Shown: in pieces, positions 8,072-18,087 of the stretch
How positions within the stretch are numbered: the stretch's first letter is position 1
Layout of the letters: the number at the start of each line of letters is the position of its first letter
Source of the DNA: Hymenobacter siberiensis
GTDB taxonomy: Bacteria; Bacteroidota; Bacteroidia; Cytophagales; Hymenobacteraceae
DNA length: 64,000 nt
Direction of reading: 5' to 3'
Assembly: GCF_018967845.1 (NCBI RefSeq)
Contig: NZ_JAHLZZ010000001.1
Coordinates: forward strand, 3,472,001 to 3,536,000
Translations under genes and position numbers: made by a program
The notes under the pieces: generated by a model
The model's input: the letters and a program-made list of their open reading frames with translations, nothing else
Told to the model about the DNA's origin: nothing
Database searches by the model: none

Positions 8072-9352
8072 ATGATTTTTCGCTTATTCCTTCTATTGCT
8101 GCTGGCCGCGCCTTTGGCCCCTGCCGCCGCCTATGCCGTGCTCACCCATCAGGCCGTCATCGACTCGACCTGGGACAAAACTCTGGTGCCGCTGCTGCGC
8201 CACCACTACCCCGGGGCCACCACCGAGCAGCTCGAAGAGGCCAAAAGCTACGCCTACGGCGGCTCCATTTTGCAGGATATGGGCTACTACCCGCTGGGCT
8301 CCACGCTCTTCACCAACCTCATGCACTACGTGCGGTCCGGCGACTTTGTGCGCAACCTGCTGGGCCAGGCCCACAACCGCAACGAGTATGCCTACGCCCT
8401 GGGCGCGCTGGCCCACTACGCCACCGACAATGTGGGCCACCCCGAGGGCACCAACCAGATTATGCCCACCGTGTACCCCGATTTGCGGGCGCAGTTCGGA
8501 CCGGTCGTCACCTACGAGCAGGCCACCAAGCGCCACACCGAGCTGGAATTTTCGTTTGATGTGGTGCAGGTGGCCGCCGGACGCTACCGCAGCCAGGAGT
8601 ACCACAAATTCATCGGCTTCCGGGTGAGCAACCCGGTGCTGGAGCGCGCTTTTCAACAAACCTACGGGCTGGAGCTGGGGCAGGTAATTCTGAACGTGGA
8701 TGTGAGCATTGCCACCTTTCGCTTCGCCGTGAACCAGCTGCTGCCGGCCACGGCCCGCGCCGCCTGGCACAGCCAACGCAAGGCAATCAGGAAGATGAGT
8801 CCCCAGGCCCGGCGGCGCGACTATCGCTACAAGGCCAGCCCCCGGGCGTTTCGCAAGGAATTTGGTGATGGGTATGAGCGGCCCGGCTTCGGGGCGCGGG
8901 TAATGGCCTTCTTCATCAACCTGCTGCCCAAAATAGGCCCGCTGAAAACCTATGCCTTCAAGCTGCCCGATGCGGCGGGCGAGGCGAAGTTCCGCGCCAG
9001 CTACCGGGCGGTGCTGGTGCGCTTCGCCACGCTGGTGCGCGAGCAGCCCACCGACACCGCCCGCACCCGGCCCCTGCCCGACACCAACCTCGACACCGGC
9101 AAACCCACCCGCCCCATCACTTACGCCCTGGCCGACCAAACGTACAACGAGCTGCTACGCGAGCTGCACAAGCGTAAGTTCGAGCACCTCACCCCCGCCC
9201 TGCGCCAGGCCCTGCTGGCCTACTACGCCAAGGGGGTACCCACCCCAACTCAGGAAACCAAGCACGGCGACGCCAAAACCGAACGCAAGGTGGAGAAAAA
9301 GCGGCCGGAAACGGAGGAGGCATTGGCGGCGCTGCGGGCCTTGCCGCAGTAG
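8072..9352 (+). CDS. Zinc-dependent phospholipase C-like protein
   Basis: The protein is 426 residues with an N-terminal signal peptide (MIFRLFLLLLLAAPLAPAAA). Zinc-ligand-type motifs are WG-less but recognisable: VLTHQAVID after the signal and LAHYATDNVGHPEGTNQ about 110 residues later, as in the zinc-dependent phospholipase C and S1/P1-type fold. The second half is basic, and the C-terminal tail is rich in Lys and Glu, of unknown role. The start is ATG 8072; the frame continues 12 codons upstream. The family call is good; enzymatic activity is inferred. Confidence 0.82.
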   Translation: MIFRLFLLLLLAAPLAPAAAYAVLTHQAVIDSTWDKTLVPLLRHHYPGATTEQLEEAKSYAYGGSILQDMGYYPLGSTLFTNLMHYVRSGDFVRNLLGQAHNRNEYAYALGALAHYATDNVGHPEGTNQIMPTVYPDLRAQFGPVVTYEQATKRHTELEFSFDVVQVAAGRYRSQEYHKFIGFRVSNPVLERAFQQTYGLELGQVILNVDVSIATFRFAVNQLLPATARAAWHSQRKAIRKMSPQARRRDYRYKASPRAFRKEFGDGYERPGFGARVMAFFINLLPKIGPLKTYAFKLPDAAGEAKFRASYRAVLVRFATLVREQPTDTARTRPLPDTNLDTGKPTRPITYALADQTYNELLRELHKRKFEHLTPALRQALLAYYAKGVPTPTQETKHGDAKTERKVEKKRPETEEALAALRALPQ

Positions 9353-9378
9353 CACAAGCAGAAACGAGCCGGGAAATG

Positions 9379-9492
9379 TCATGCTCATCTGGCGTCCGCG
9401 TAGCGGCAGCATCTCTGCCGCGTAAGCAATTATTCAAGTACTTAGTGCTTTTACGCAGCCGCTGCGGCTGCGCGGACGCCAGATGAGCATGA
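9379..9492. repeat. Palindromic repeat with GGCGTCCGCG arms
   Basis: The 22-bp arms TCATGCTCATCTGGCGTCCGCG and reverse complement (9471-9492) are exact. They lie between convergent genes. The same TCTGGCGTCCGCG segment appears in the left arm of the composite repeat at 36946. Confidence 0.85.
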
Positions 9493-9515
9493 CGTTCTGA
9501 TTTAGCTTCCCCAAT

Positions 9516-12155
9516 CTACCCGCCCGCCTTTTCCAGCAGACGCACGACCAAGCCGGTCCAGCCGGTTTGGTGGCTGGCGCCGAGGCCGTGGCCGTCGTCG
9601 CCGTGGAAGTACTCGTGAAAGAGCAGGTTGTCGCGAAAGTGCGGGTCGGTCTGGTGGATTTCGGTATCGCCCAGGGCGGGGCGGCGGCCGTTCTCATCCT
9701 TGAGAAACAGGCGGGCGAGGCGGGCTGAAAGCGCATCGGCCACCTGCGCCAGCGTGTGCAGCTGGCCCGAGCCGGTGGGGTACTCAATGGTAAACGCATC
9801 GCCGTAGTAGCTATGGTAGCGCTGCAGCGACTCGATGATGAGGCAGTTGACGGGTAACCACACCGGCCCGCGCCAGTTGGAGTTGCCGCCAAACATGTCC
9901 GACTCAGCCTCGCCGGCCACGTAAGTCACGGAGAAGCTGTCGGCCTCGCCCATGTGGTAATAGTACGGGTTGTCGAGGTGGTAACGCGAGAGCGAGCGGA
10001 TGCCGAATTCGGAGAGGAATTCGGTTTCATCCAACATGCGGGTAAGCACGCTGCGCAGGCGGCTTTGGCGCATGAGGCCCATAAGGTGGCGCGCGCCCTG
10101 GCCGGGCTCCTGCCAGCGGCTCACCAGCTCGGCCAGGCGCGGGCGACGCTGGATGAGGGCCAGGGCGCGGGCGTGGAACTCGGGCACGGTAGCCAGCAGC
10201 TCATCGTCAATTACCTCTATGGCAAACAGCGGGATGAGGCCCACCATGGAGCGGATGCGCAGGCGGGTGCGCGAGTCGTCGGGGGCGTGCAGGACGTCGT
10301 AGTAGAACTGGTCTTCTTCGTCCCAGAGATTGAAGTGGCCACCGCCGCCGCGGGTCATGGCTTCGGCGATGTACAGGAAATGCTCGAAGAACTTGCTGGC
10401 CATTTCCTGGTACACGGGCGTGGTTTGGGCCAGCTCCAGGGCCATGCGCATGAGGTTGAGGGCGAACATGGCCATCCAGCTGGTGCCGTCGCTCTGCTCG
10501 ATTTTGCCGCCGGTGGGCAATGGTGACGAGCGGTCGAAAACCCCAATATTGTCCATGCCCAGGAAGCCGCCCTCGAAGATGTTGCGCTCGTCGCGGTCCT
10601 TACGGTTCACCCACCAGGTGAAAGTCATCACCAGCTTCTGGAACACGGCTTCGAGGAAGGCGGTGTCGCCCCGGCCCTCGTGCAGTTTGCGGTCCATCTG
10701 GTACACGCGCCAGGTGGCCCAGGCGTGCACGGGCGCGTTCACGTCGCTGAAATGCCACTCGTAGGCGGGCATCTGGCCGTTGGGGTGCAGGTAGCCATCC
10801 TGGCAGAGCAGGCGGAGCTGCTGCTTGGCGAAGTCGGCGTCCACCATGGCCAGCGGCAGGCAGTGAAAGGCGAGGTCCCAGGCCGCATACCAGGGGTATT
10901 CCCACTTGTCGGGCATCGAGACGATGTCGGCGTTGTGCAGGTGCCGCCAGGCGGCGTTGCGACCGGTGAGGCGCTCGGGCGGCGGCACGGGGCGGCCAGG
11001 GTCGCCGTCGAGCCACTGGCTCACATCGTAGTAATAATATTGCTTGCTCCAGAGCATGCCGGCGAAGGCCTGGCGCTGCACGTTGCGGGCGTCGGCATTG
11101 CGGAGGCCCTCCTGAATGCAGTCGTAGAACTCGTCGGCCTCGGCGCGGCGGGTGGCGAAAAGGGGGTCGAAATCGGCAAACGGCGCTTCGTGCGTGGGCT
11201 GGCTGAGGCGCAGGCGCAGCACGCGGGCTTCGCCGGCCGGAATGTTGAACTGGTAGCGGGCGGCGGCCTTGGTGCCGGTTTCGGCGGGGTTCACGGCCGT
11301 GGCCTGGCCCTGTACGATGTACTCATTGATGCCGTCTTTGAAGTAGCGGCCGGCCTTGTTTTTCTTCTCGCGCTTCTTGCCAAAGAGCGTGGGGCTGGTT
11401 TCGTTTTCGCAGAACAGCAGCTCCTCGGCGCGGTCGCAATACAGCTGATAGCGACCCAGGTCGCGGTGCTCGGCTTCCATCGCAGCGGCCTGGGTACGAC
11501 GGATTTCGGGCCGGTGGTCGTCGTAGCCCAGCGTCCAGGTATTGCGAAACCAGAGCTGCGGCAGCACCGTGAGCGGCGCGGCCTCGGGACCCCGGTTGTG
11601 GATGGTGAGCTGAATGAGCACGTCCTGGGGGCCCGCTTTGGCATACTCAATGAACACGTCGAAGTAGCGGCTTTCGGCGAAAACACCGGTGTCGAGCAGC
11701 TCGAATTCGGGCTCCTGGCGGGTGCGGGCGGCATTTTCATCCCGCAGCTCATCGTAAGGGAAAGCAGCCTGCGGGTACTTGTACAGCATCCGCATGTAGG
11801 AGTGCGTGGGGGTGCTGTCGAGGTAGTAGTAGTGCTCCTTCACGTCCTCGCCGTGGTTGCCCTGGCCGTTAGTGAGGCCGAAGAGGCGCTCCTTCAGCTG
11901 GTTATCGACCCCGTTCCAGAGGCCGATACCGAAGCACAGCCGCTGCTGGTCGTCGCTGATGCCGCCGAGGCCTTCCTCACCCCAGCGGTAGGCGTAGGCG
12001 CGCGCCATGTCGTGGGTGATGTAGTTCCAGGCGTCGCCGTTGGCGCTGTAGTCTTCGCGCACAGTACCCCACTGGCGCTCGGTGAGATAGGGGCCAAATT
12101 GTTTCCAGTCGGTGGTTTTGGCGCGGGCTTCGAGGAGGCGGATTTGTTCTTGCAT
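9516..12155 (-). CDS. GH63/MGH1-like glycoside hydrolase
   Basis: The protein is 879 residues with no signal peptide, so probably cytoplasmic. The sequence matches bacterial glucosidase-like members of the GH63/MGH1 group with an (alpha/alpha)6 barrel. Recognisable segments are [20 protein letters not shown] at the N-terminus, [19 protein letters not shown] and [20 protein letters not shown] in the middle, and [19 protein letters not shown] near the end. Relatives cleave alpha-glucosides, mannosylglycerate or glucosylglycerate; the actual substrate is unknown. ATG 12155 precedes conserved sequence, so the start is secure. It stands alone between repeats. Confidence 0.88.
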   Translation of the reverse strand: MQEQIRLLEARAKTTDWKQFGPYLTERQWGTVREDYSANGDAWNYITHDMARAYAYRWGEEGLGGISDDQQRLCFGIGLWNGVDNQLKERLFGLTNGQGNHGEDVKEHYYYLDSTPTHSYMRMLYKYPQAAFPYDELRDENAARTRQEPEFELLDTGVFAESRYFDVFIEYAKAGPQDVLIQLTIHNRGPEAAPLTVLPQLWFRNTWTLGYDDHRPEIRRTQAAAMEAEHRDLGRYQLYCDRAEELLFCENETSPTLFGKKREKKNKAGRYFKDGINEYIVQGQATAVNPAETGTKAAARYQFNIPAGEARVLRLRLSQPTHEAPFADFDPLFATRRAEADEFYDCIQEGLRNADARNVQRQAFAGMLWSKQYYYYDVSQWLDGDPGRPVPPPERLTGRNAAWRHLHNADIVSMPDKWEYPWYAAWDLAFHCLPLAMVDADFAKQQLRLLCQDGYLHPNGQMPAYEWHFSDVNAPVHAWATWRVYQMDRKLHEGRGDTAFLEAVFQKLVMTFTWWVNRKDRDERNIFEGGFLGMDNIGVFDRSSPLPTGGKIEQSDGTSWMAMFALNLMRMALELAQTTPVYQEMASKFFEHFLYIAEAMTRGGGGHFNLWDEEDQFYYDVLHAPDDSRTRLRIRSMVGLIPLFAIEVIDDELLATVPEFHARALALIQRRPRLAELVSRWQEPGQGARHLMGLMRQSRLRSVLTRMLDETEFLSEFGIRSLSRYHLDNPYYYHMGEADSFSVTYVAGEAESDMFGGNSNWRGPVWLPVNCLIIESLQRYHSYYGDAFTIEYPTGSGQLHTLAQVADALSARLARLFLKDENGRRPALGDTEIHQTDPHFRDNLLFHEYFHGDDGHGLGASHQTGWTGLVVRLLEKAGG

Positions 12156-12554
12156 ACAGGGACGGACGCGAGCGGGGCCGGGCGCGACAAACGCGGCGCG
12201 GGCGCGGCTGGCGGGGTTGGCGGGAAATCGGGCTTACGGAATCAGGCGGGTGGGCGGCTATTTGCGGGGTATTGAACAAATGGCGCGGGCCCTCATGCCT
12301 GCCAGTTTAGAGCAGCATAACCCTTGCTGGCGCGAGTTTAGCGCAGCGTAACTCGTGACCGGCCTTACGGGGGAGGCTGTGCCTCCCATAGAACGACCCA
12401 TCTTGCGCAATTCCGCCTTGCCGCTGGCGCGGCAGTGGAGGTATAACCTCCACTCAAAACCGGGCACGAGTTACGCTGCGCTAAACTCGCGCCAGCTACC
12501 GGGCCAACCTCGCCCGTTTGGTCTTAGTCAGGGATACGAGCCGCAAAGTTTGCG
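12156..12554. repeat. 399-bp gene-free stretch with 32-bp perfect inverted repeat
   Basis: Exact 32-bp arms lie at 12326-12357 (beginning GCTGGCGCGAGTTTAGCGC) and 12465-12496. The loop holds smaller palindromes such as GGGAGGCTGTGCCTCCC. A degenerate partial copy of the arm (AGTTTAGAGCAGCATAACCC) precedes it at about 12304-12323. No gene is supported in the rest. Confidence 0.8.
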
Positions 12555-13498
12555 CTACAGCGCCCGTGCAAAGCGCACACCGCCGTAGGCATAGCCGTTC
12601 ATGTTCTGCCCCTGCACCGGCCCCAGCGAAACACCCGTGCCGTGCAGCTTTTTATAGAAATGCAAGGTCACCAGCCCCGCCGCCGCTCCCACCCCCACGC
12701 CCACCGCCGAATCGAGGAAGCGCTGGGGCGGCACGTTGGCGGGGTAAAACACGGTTTCGTTGCGGTGCAGGCGCGGCACCATCACGCCCACGGTGGCCCC
12801 CACGGCGTAGCCCACCAGGTTATCGGAGAGGAAGTGCTTGCCGGCCTGCACGCGGAAGTAGGCCACCACGGCGGGCACGGCGGCGGCCACACCCCACACG
12901 TAGGGCTCGGCTTGGGAGCCAGGGTTAAAATCGTGAAAAACCTGAGCCGCGAAAAACGTGGCCGTGGCCGTATGCGCCGTGTGGCCGCCAAAAAACGCAT
13001 CGGTGGTCACCGGGCCGTGGCGCAGCGCGCGCCCCCCTCGGGGCCGTAGAGGTAGGGCCGGTAGCGGTATACGGTGCCCACCGTGAGCGTGAACAGGGCG
13101 GCCGTGCTGCTCATGGTTTCGAGATAGAGGCCGGCCACCTGCCCGTAGCGCCCGTGCACGTTGGGCTGGAAAGCCAGCAGCGCGGGCACCAGCGCCAGGG
13201 TGCAGTAGCAAAAACCGTCGCTCACGACCTGGGCCCGGTTGCTGAACCGGCCGGCCGAAAACCGGTCGATACGGGGAATATTGGCCCGGTCCAGAGCGGC
13301 CAGGTCGGCCTCGGTGGCGGTGCGCTTGTGCTGCACCAGCAGCAGGCCGGCGGCGCTCAGCCCCAGCAGCCCGGCCGTGATGGGGGCATCGACGGCGAAG
13401 CGGGTGGTGTAGGGCGAAGTGGCCTGCTGGACCCGGGCAGGCGGGCGGCAGCCCAGCAGTAGCGCCCCGGCGAGGAACAGCGTAGGACGAAGCTTCAT
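12555..13498 (-). pseudogene. PAP2-family phosphatase, frameshifted
   Basis: This is a paralogue of the PAP2 gene at 6895-7725. The first part (MKLRPTLFLAG, signal peptide, then TSPYTTRFAVDAPI to RYRPYLYGPEGG) and the second part (TTDAFFGGHTAHTATATFF, VQAGKHFLSDNLVG) lie in different frames. The break falls in a run of six G (minus strand, about 13031-13036). Adding one G restores GPEGGRALRHGPVTTDAF in one frame. The length of 944 bases is two more than a multiple of three, consistent with one missing base. It carries an extra 50-residue segment near the C-terminus. It is either a real lesion, slippage or a sequencing error. Confidence 0.85.
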
Positions 13499-13833
13499 AA
13501 AACTGTAAATCAACCATTTATACAACCATGAGGCGCAAGGTACGCGGCCGGTGGGGCTGGGTAACGGTTCGGTACCTTATCTGCGGCTGGTTGCGGCGGC
13601 AGCGGCTGGCGCACCTGGAACGGTTGCCGCGCTACCCCGCGCCAGCAGCCATCCGCAAACTGAAAGCACCGCGCCGGCAGAGCTCCGGGTTAGACCACAA
13701 ACAGGCGTTCCGTTTTGCAAACAGCCCGCTGCACGCCCCCGGGGCAGGCACCGAAGCAACGAACCTTTACAGCCAATCGAAGGTACACCTTGCTCATGTT
13801 GCAGCGGCCCGACGGGCTGCTCCGCCGTTGGCT
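13499..13833. other. Gene-free stretch between divergent genes
   Basis: The frame of the MscS gene stays open back to an ATG at 13528. The translation is Arg- and Pro-rich and unlike MscS, so I treat it as non-coding. TACCTTATC near 13571 and TACACCTTGC near 13783 could be promoter fragments. Nothing else was seen. Confidence 0.5.
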
Positions 13834-14952
13834 ATGACCGAAAAATTCGCCCCAATCTTCTCAAATTTTCCTGATATTCTGACCACGCTGGCCGTGTTGC
13901 TGGGCGGCCTGGCGGCCGGCCTGGTGGCCCGGCTCATGGTTTTTGCCCTGTTGCGGGCCTACAACCGGCGCGAGGACTCGGCCCTGGCCCGCTCCGTGAG
14001 CAGCAACCTGAGCTCCGTCAGCAGCTGGTTTTTTCCGGTGCTGGCCATTTCACTGCTGCTGCCGCTGGTGCCACTGCCGCCCAAGCCCTTTGAGGTACTA
14101 CGCCGCGTGGTGGAGTTCACCCTGATTCTCTCCTTCGCCTGGGGCCTCATCCGCACCCTCGACGTGGTGCAGGACCTCGTGCAGCAGTATTACCAACTCA
14201 GCGGCAGCGACAACCTGCGGGTACGCAAGCTGTTCACACAGCTTCAGTTCATCAAAAAAATTGCCGTTTCGCTCATTGCCTTCATCGGGGTGGGCCTGGT
14301 GCTTATGAGCTTCGAAACGGTACGCCGCCTGGGCACGGGCCTGCTCACGTCGGCCGGTATTGCCAGTGTGATTGTAGGTTTTGCCGCCCAGCGCTCCATC
14401 AGCAACCTTCTGGCGGGCTTCCAGATTGCTTTCACCCAGCCCATTCGCATCGATGATGTGCTGGTGGTGGAGGGCGAGTGGGGCCGCGTAGAGGAAATCA
14501 CCTTCACCTACGTGGTGCTCAACATCTGGGACCAGCGCCGGCTGGTACTGCCGCTCAACTACTTCATCGAGAAGCCTTTTCAGAACTGGACGCGCAGCAA
14601 CGCCGAGCTCCTGGGCTCGGTATTCATCCACACCGACTACTCGGTGCCGGTAGGCGCGGTGCGTGCCGAACTGGAACGCCTCACCGCCCACCACCCGCTC
14701 TGGGACGGCCGCGTGTGCAAGCTCCACGTCACCGATTCCAAGGAAACCACCCTGGAGCTGCGCGCCCTGGTGAGCGCCCGCAACGGCAGCGACGCCTGGG
14801 ACCTGCGCTGCGACATCCGCGAGCAGCTGGTCGCCTTCCTGCAACGCGATTACCCCGGTAGCCTGCCCCGCGTGCGGGCCGAAGTAGCTACCCCCGCGCC
14901 AAACCGCCTGGGTTTCGGGCCAGCCAGCCCCGAAACCACCTACTCGAAATAA
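13834..14952 (+). CDS. MscS-family mechanosensitive channel
   Basis: The protein is 372 residues. The start at ATG 13834 (MTEKFAPIFSNF) precedes three hydrophobic segments: about residues 17-40 (LAVLLGGLAAGLVARLMVF), 66-85, and 92-115. A longer segment then leads into the pore helix region GLLTSAGIASVIVGFAAQRS. ISNLLAGFQIAFTQPIRIDD and the beta-domain EEITFTYVVLNIWDQRRLVL are classic MscS. It opens under membrane tension to release solutes on hypo-osmotic shock. It appears monocistronic and is followed by a hairpin. Confidence 0.93.
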   Translation: MTEKFAPIFSNFPDILTTLAVLLGGLAAGLVARLMVFALLRAYNRREDSALARSVSSNLSSVSSWFFPVLAISLLLPLVPLPPKPFEVLRRVVEFTLILSFAWGLIRTLDVVQDLVQQYYQLSGSDNLRVRKLFTQLQFIKKIAVSLIAFIGVGLVLMSFETVRRLGTGLLTSAGIASVIVGFAAQRSISNLLAGFQIAFTQPIRIDDVLVVEGEWGRVEEITFTYVVLNIWDQRRLVLPLNYFIEKPFQNWTRSNAELLGSVFIHTDYSVPVGAVRAELERLTAHHPLWDGRVCKLHVTDSKETTLELRALVSARNGSDAWDLRCDIREQLVAFLQRDYPGSLPRVRAEVATPAPNRLGFGPASPETTYSK

Positions 14953-14995
14953 CGGCAGCCCCGCACTGGCTTGAGGCAATAGCAAAGGGCACAAA

Positions 14996-15034
14996 AAAAC
15001 GTCATGCCTGGGCTATGCCCGGCATGACGTTTTA
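14996..15034. terminator. Hairpin after mscS-type gene (CGTCATGC family)
   Basis: AAAACGTCATGCC...GGCATGACGTTTT forms a stem with flanking A and T runs 44 bases after the channel stop. It may be both a member of the CGTCATGC repeat family and a functional terminator. Confidence 0.6.
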
Positions 15035-15037
15035 AGT

Positions 15038-15122
15038 AGGTAGTCAGCAATCAGATTTCAGCTATCTAAAAATCAGTCAATTGATTTCTGTCTGACTACC
15101 GATTACTGATAACTAACTACTT
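15038..15122. repeat. Palindromic repeat R4, uninterrupted copy
   Basis: An 85-bp imperfect palindrome built from GTAGTCAG/CTGACTAC-type words. The reverse complement matches 21038-21225 closely, except that the latter is interrupted by an 89-bp MITE-A plus a 3-bp duplication. This copy is therefore the empty site for that insertion (junction GCTATC at 15061-15066). Confidence 0.85.
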
Positions 15123-15150
15123 AGTTTGCCGGCTATCCGGCAGCAGTAGG

Positions 15151-15876
15151 CTACTTCAGCTGGATGCCCTGGTCGGCCATTTGCTGCTCCGCCTTGGCGT
15201 GGTTGGCCAGGTACTCGGCGTGCTGGGCCTCGGTGCGTTTGGTGCCCAGGCTGGCGAAGTGCTCGCGTAGCTTGTCGGCGGGCAGGTCGGCCCCGTACGA
15301 AGGGGTGCCAGGCTGCTGCCGCCACGACTCGTGCAGGCTGCCGTCGTCCACGGCGTCGAAACCCAGCTCTTCTACAAGGGCCATTACTTTCTGCTTGGCG
15401 GCTGGCTCGTCGCCGGCCACGGGCAGCGCAATGCGGCCGGGGGTTCCGGCGGCCTGCCCCTTATTTTCGAGGTGGTCGGCGTAGATGTTGTTGAACACCT
15501 TCACCACCGGGCGGCCCAGGTGCTGCTGCACCCATTCGCTTTCGGTGAGGTCGCCGGTTTCCAGCTCCGGCATCTGGCCGTCGCGCAGCATGGGGTAGTA
15601 ATTGCTCGTGTCGATGACGGGCACGTCGGCGGCCACACCCTCGAACAGGTCTTTGGGCAGGTCGGGAATGTTTTTCAGTGGAATGGTCACCACGATAATT
15701 TCGCCGTATTGGGCCGCTTCCCGGGCTGTAACGGGGGTAGCGCCCGTTTTCTGGGCCACGTCCGTCAGCGTTTCGGGGCCGCGGGAGTTGGCGATTTTAA
15801 CTGAGTGGCCGAGGCTGGTGAGCCGCACGGCAAGCGCGCTGCCGATGTGACCGGCGCCGATGATTCCAATGTTCAT
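15151..15876 (-). CDS. NADPH-dependent F420-reductase-like NAD(P)-binding protein
   Basis: The protein is 241 residues. The start ATG 15876 gives MNIGIIGAGHIGSALAVRL, a G-x-G-x-x-G Rossmann loop followed by NSRGPET, typical of NADP specificity in this family. VVTIPLKNIPDLP and VIDTSNYYPMRDG-like sequence are conserved in F420H2:NADP oxidoreductase-like proteins of bacteria that make no F420. The substrate is unknown. A palindromic repeat lies upstream. Confidence 0.88.
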   Translation of the reverse strand: MNIGIIGAGHIGSALAVRLTSLGHSVKIANSRGPETLTDVAQKTGATPVTAREAAQYGEIIVVTIPLKNIPDLPKDLFEGVAADVPVIDTSNYYPMLRDGQMPELETGDLTESEWVQQHLGRPVVKVFNNIYADHLENKGQAAGTPGRIALPVAGDEPAAKQKVMALVEELGFDAVDDGSLHESWRQQPGTPSYGADLPADKLREHFASLGTKRTEAQHAEYLANHAKAEQQMADQGIQLK

Positions 15877-16009
15877 AGTGGGAAAGTTTAGGGTTTGCGC
15901 GGCGGCGATGCGCTGCCGCAAGTAGCTTAACAACTACGGCGGCCAGTTGCTTTTGTTCGGCGGACAGTTGTTAGGGATGGCGGCGGGCCAAAGGGGGTTG
16001 GACCGCTGG

Positions 16010-16124
16010 AAAAGCACGTCATGCCGAGCGGAGTCGAGGCATCTCGCATGCAGTCACTAATCATTGCGATTGGTTTACTACCCCACGCGAGATGCCTCGG
16101 CTCCGCTCGGCATGACGTGCTTTT
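16010..16124. repeat. CGTCATGC-type palindromic repeat
   Basis: AAAAGCACGTCATGCCGAGC and its reverse complement bound the element, with inner arms GAGGCATCTCGC and GCGAGATGCCTC. It lies immediately 3' of hutU on the opposite side. Confidence 0.87.
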
Positions 16125-16137
16125 AATTAACGCTACC

Positions 16138-17907
16138 CTACTTCAGCCCCGGAATCTTCGCGCCGCGCTCCCGCGCCACGTCCTGCGCCAGCTCGTAGCC
16201 AGCATCAGCGTGGCGGAAGATGCCCATGCCGGGGTCGGTGGTTAATACCCATTTCAGACGTTCGGCTTTTTCGGGGGTTCCTGTCGCTACTATCACCATG
16301 CCGGAGTGGGTGGAGTTGCCGATGCCCACGCCGCCGTTGTGCAGGCTCACCCAGTCGGCCCCGCTGGCGCAGTTGGCCAGGGCATTGAGCAGGGGCCAAT
16401 CGGCTACGGCGTCGGAGCCATCCTTCATGCCTTCGGTTTCGCGGTTGGGCGAGACCACCGAGCCGCAGTCGAGGTGGTCGCGGCCGATAACGATGAGGGC
16501 CGATACTTCGCCCCGCGCCACAAGGTCGTTTATCACGAGGCCGAACTGCTCACGCTCGCCGTAGCCCAGCCAGCACACGCGGGCCGGCAGGCCGATAAAA
16601 GGGACTTTGGCCGGGGCCTTTTCAATCCAGCGGGCCAGCAGCTTGTTGTCGGGGAAGGTTTCGAGCAGGGCGCGGTCGATTCGCAGTATGTCGGCCGGGT
16701 CACCGCTGAGGGCGGCCCAGCGGAACGGCCCCTTGCCCTCGCAAAACAGCGGGCGGATGTAGCCGGGCACGAAGCCGGGGTACAGGAACTGGCCGGCTTC
16801 GTCGCGCACCGTGAGGCCGCCTTTTTCGGCCTGGCCGCGCAGGTTGTTGCCGTAGTCCACAGCGATGGCACCGCGCCGCTGTATCTCCAGAATAGCCTCT
16901 ACATGCTTTACGATGGAGGCCAGGGCCTGCTTCTTGAACTCCTCGGGGTTGGCTTCGCGCAGGGCCAGCACCTCCCCAATTTCGCCTTCGGGCAGGTAAT
17001 CCATCAGGTCGTGGGCCGAGGTTTGGTCGGTCACGATGTCGGCCGGGAAGCCCAATTCTACGAGCTTAGGCAGAATGGTGGCCGCATTGCCAACAAGGCC
17101 GATTGACCAAGCATTGCCTTCGGCTTTGGCTTTATTACACAGTTCTAAGGCATGGTTCAAGCTGACAGCGGCTTTGTCCAAGTACCCTTCACGCACCTTC
17201 CGATAAATACGCTCAGCAATCGGCTCGATGACCAGGCACACGCCGTCGTTCATGGTCACGGCCAGGGGCTGGGCTCCGCTCATGCCGCCCAGGCCGGCCG
17301 TGACGGTGATAGTACCGCGCAGGCTACCGCCAAAATGCTTGTCCGCCATCGCGGCAAACGTCTCGTACGTGCCCTGCAAAATGCCCTGGGTGGCGATGTA
17401 AATCCAGGAGCCGGCCGTCATCTGTCCGTACATCATCAGGCCCATTTTGTCCAGCTCGTCGAAGTATTACTGGGTACTCCAAGCGGGCACGATGTTGCTG
17501 TTGGCGATGAGCACGCGGGGCGCGTGGGGCCAGGTTTTGAGTACGCCCACGGCTTTACCGCTCTGCACCAGCATGGTTTCGTCGGCCTCCAGCTCCTTCA
17601 GGGTTTTCACGATAATCTGATATTCCTTCCAGTTGCGGGCGGCGCGGCCGGCCCCACCGCACACAATCAGCTCATCATAGACGAGGCTCACGGCGGGGTC
17701 GAGGTTATTTTCCAGCATGCGCAGGGCGGCTTCGGCCTCCCAGGTTTTGCAGCGCAGGGTGGTGCCGTGGGCCGCCTTCACGGTTTCTTCGGGCTTGAAC
17801 TCGTAGAACATCGGGCGCTGGCCGGCCGTCTGTTGCGGGGCCGCGCCGGTGGGCGTAGAGAGGGAATTGGCTTCGAGGTTGAGCTCGGGCGTGGTTGTGG
17901 GCATCAT
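16138..17907 (-). pseudogene. hutU: Urocanate hydratase with in-frame TAA
   Basis: HutU converts urocanate to imidazolonepropionate in histidine catabolism. The first part ([12 protein letters not shown] to NIVPAWSTQ) and the rest ([24 protein letters not shown] to the C-terminus) are in the same frame, separated only by a TAA codon at 17467-17469. Apart from that codon the sequence is complete and well conserved, including [14 protein letters not shown] with the active Cys and [14 protein letters not shown] for NAD binding. The full reading frame is 590 codons with stop, near the family length of about 555. A single substitution explains the lesion. No hutH or hutI is in the window. Confidence 0.9.
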
Positions 17908-18033
17908 CGGGTGGGAAGCAGTTTGGGTGGGCGGCGAAGATAGAAAAATGTACCGTGGTCGTACCCGGCAGGGTCGCTGCAAGGCCGTGCGCCGGCACGC
18001 AGCCCGACCAGCACGCAACCCACTGCCAGCCCG

Positions 18034-18041
18034 TACCTTCA
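18034..18041 (+). promoter_or_regulatory. Candidate -7 box for the AlkB-like gene
   Basis: TACCTTCA lies 46 bases before ATG 18088 and resembles the TAnCTTyG boxes found before several genes here. No -33 TTG is obvious. Confidence 0.3.
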
Positions 18042-18087
18042 CGGTGCGCTTGTGGCGGTAGTACTCTCCCCGTCCGGCCCCGTCCTC

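Noticed and set aside
10680..12275. Long open frame (531 codons) on the plus strand opposite the glycoside hydrolase
   Set aside because: It is antisense to a well-conserved enzyme, has no recognisable domain, and long antisense frames are expected in GC-rich DNA.
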